64,000 nt of DNA, taken from the NCBI RefSeq assembly GCF_000337555.1, contig NZ_AOIO01000011.1, positions 21,784 through 85,783 of the forward strand. Direction: 5' to 3'. The stretch's first letter is position 1. Each line of letters opens with the position of its first letter. Source of the DNA: Natrialba asiatica DSM 12278. Its GTDB lineage: Archaea > Halobacteriota > Halobacteria > Halobacteriales > Natrialbaceae. A program made the translations under genes and the position numbers. Of this stretch, positions 63,493 to 64,000 are shown in pieces. The notes under the pieces were generated by a model. The model saw only the letters and a list, made by a program, of their open reading frames with translations, did not search any database and had not been told where the DNA came from.

Positions 63493-64000
63493 TTACCCGA
63501 CCGCGACCGGTACCGGCATGAAGCAAAGTGTGCCGAGGCCGAAGGTGACGAGCCCGAGGAGAAACCGGCCGGTATCGAGCGCGTCGTCTCGCACGGGCTG
63601 GGCCGGGCCGACCGAGGCGAGGACGGCGGTGAACAGTCCCCAGAACGCCCAGATAACCACCGCGTTCCCGCCGTAATCCTTCCAGTAGTAGAGGTACGCT
63701 GCGAGTCCGAAGAGGACGCCGGGGACCAACGCCGCGATCGTTTCCTGGAAGCTGCCGGCCATCGCTCGGAGAATGTGGCCGCCGTCGAGTTGCCCGACCG
63801 GAATCAGGTTGAGAAACGTGACGAACATGCCGACCCAGCCCCCGATGACGACCGGATTCACCGCCGTCGCCGGATCGTCGCGGTACAGCGGCTGGTCGGT
63901 GATCGCGGCGAGGAACTCGAGTAACGGGGGATAGCCGAGTTGAATCTGAATCGCGTCCGGGTCCTGGACGAGGGCGTCTCCGGCCACGACTGGCGGGAGG
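63493..64000 (-). CDS. Site-2 protease (M50) family membrane protein, N-terminus off the right edge
   Basis: The last 169 residues of a polytopic protein; the frame continues upstream past base 64000, so the HExxH motif is outside the window. The second M50 motif is present as FLNLIPVGQLDGGHILRAMA (N-x2-P-x3-LDGG), followed by three hydrophobic segments. It would act as an intramembrane protease. It converges on thiL, 33 bases apart. Confidence 0.85.
   Translation of the reverse strand, partial: LPPVVAGDALVQDPDAIQIQLGYPPLLEFLAAITDQPLYRDDPATAVNPVVIGGWVGMFVTFLNLIPVGQLDGGHILRAMAGSFQETIAALVPGVLFGLAAYLYYWKDYGGNAVVIWAFWGLFTAVLASVGPAQPVRDDALDTGRFLLGLVTFGLGTLCFMPVPVAVG

Overview
The window is chromosomal DNA of a halophilic archaeon, most likely of the Natrialbales (Natrinema/Haloterrigena type; inferred by eye). 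The evidence is archaeal-only genes (ABCE1/RLI, S19e, PDCD5, archaemetzincin, Sec61-beta, NpdG, PIN-KH-ATPase, EMC6-like), strongly acidic proteins, many twin-arginine signals, TATA-box promoters with very short leaders, and high G+C. The high G+C also produces long open frames on the strand opposite most genes, which are not genes. I see no rRNA, tRNA, transposase or CRISPR array.

Layout. 0-5.7 kb: hydantoinase/oxoprolinase genes hyuA-hyuB (hyuB runs off the left edge), an Nramp-like transporter and a ribbon-helix-helix regulator, all on the minus strand. 5.8-12 kb: a NUDIX-eIF2B fusion, a small accessory island (two secreted proteins around a membrane-tethered HTH protein with GAAAC/GTTTC palindromes), the first zinc-ribbon/structured-RNA module, and a D-2-hydroxyacid dehydrogenase. 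12-26.4 kb: housekeeping genes: EngB, DUF389, NOG1-like GTPase, a minus-strand run Sec61-beta, pdxT, bifunctional nuclease, hisE and copper-storage protein, then thioredoxin, npdG, a FAD-Rieske oxidoreductase, HAD hydrolase, metalloprotease, UPF0146 and archaemetzincin. 26.5-32 kb: an ABC transporter pair, an HTH regulator, a methyltransferase and an APH-like kinase. 32-37 kb: RLI with an EMC6-like gene, and a large pilin-like vWA surface protein. 37-47 kb: small HTH and membrane proteins, nadE, an HtpX-type protease, a broken PQQ-propeller lipoprotein, a CitMHS transporter, PIN-KH-ATPase and an M20 deacylase. 47.5-49 kb: the second zinc-ribbon/RNA module and a ferritin-like protein. 49.5-60 kb: M32 carboxypeptidase, cobalamin-binding-like protein overlapping a JAMM protease, sulfatase, hisS, a Tat-exported unknown and a lower-GC methyltransferase. 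60-64 kb: the third zinc-ribbon/RNA module, then S19e-PDCD5-PP-loop, thiL and a truncated site-2 protease.

The main discovery candidate is the module present three times (about 10.2-10.7, 47.6-48.1 and 60.2-60.8 kb). In each, a 74-91-residue zinc-ribbon gene on the minus strand lies head-to-head, 72-77 bases away, with a conserved 162-186 base segment on the plus strand. That segment folds into the same hairpins in all copies with compensatory base changes, so it probably acts as RNA. Its 5' end has a TATA box inside an 18-bp inverted repeat. I recognise neither partner as a described system.

Other points: the Nramp-like transporter lacks both metal-binding motifs of its family; the PQQ lipoprotein gene carries three disabling lesions; TGA-rich heptanucleotide arrays follow some stop codons; and hexanucleotide expansions lengthen acidic linkers in several unrelated proteins.
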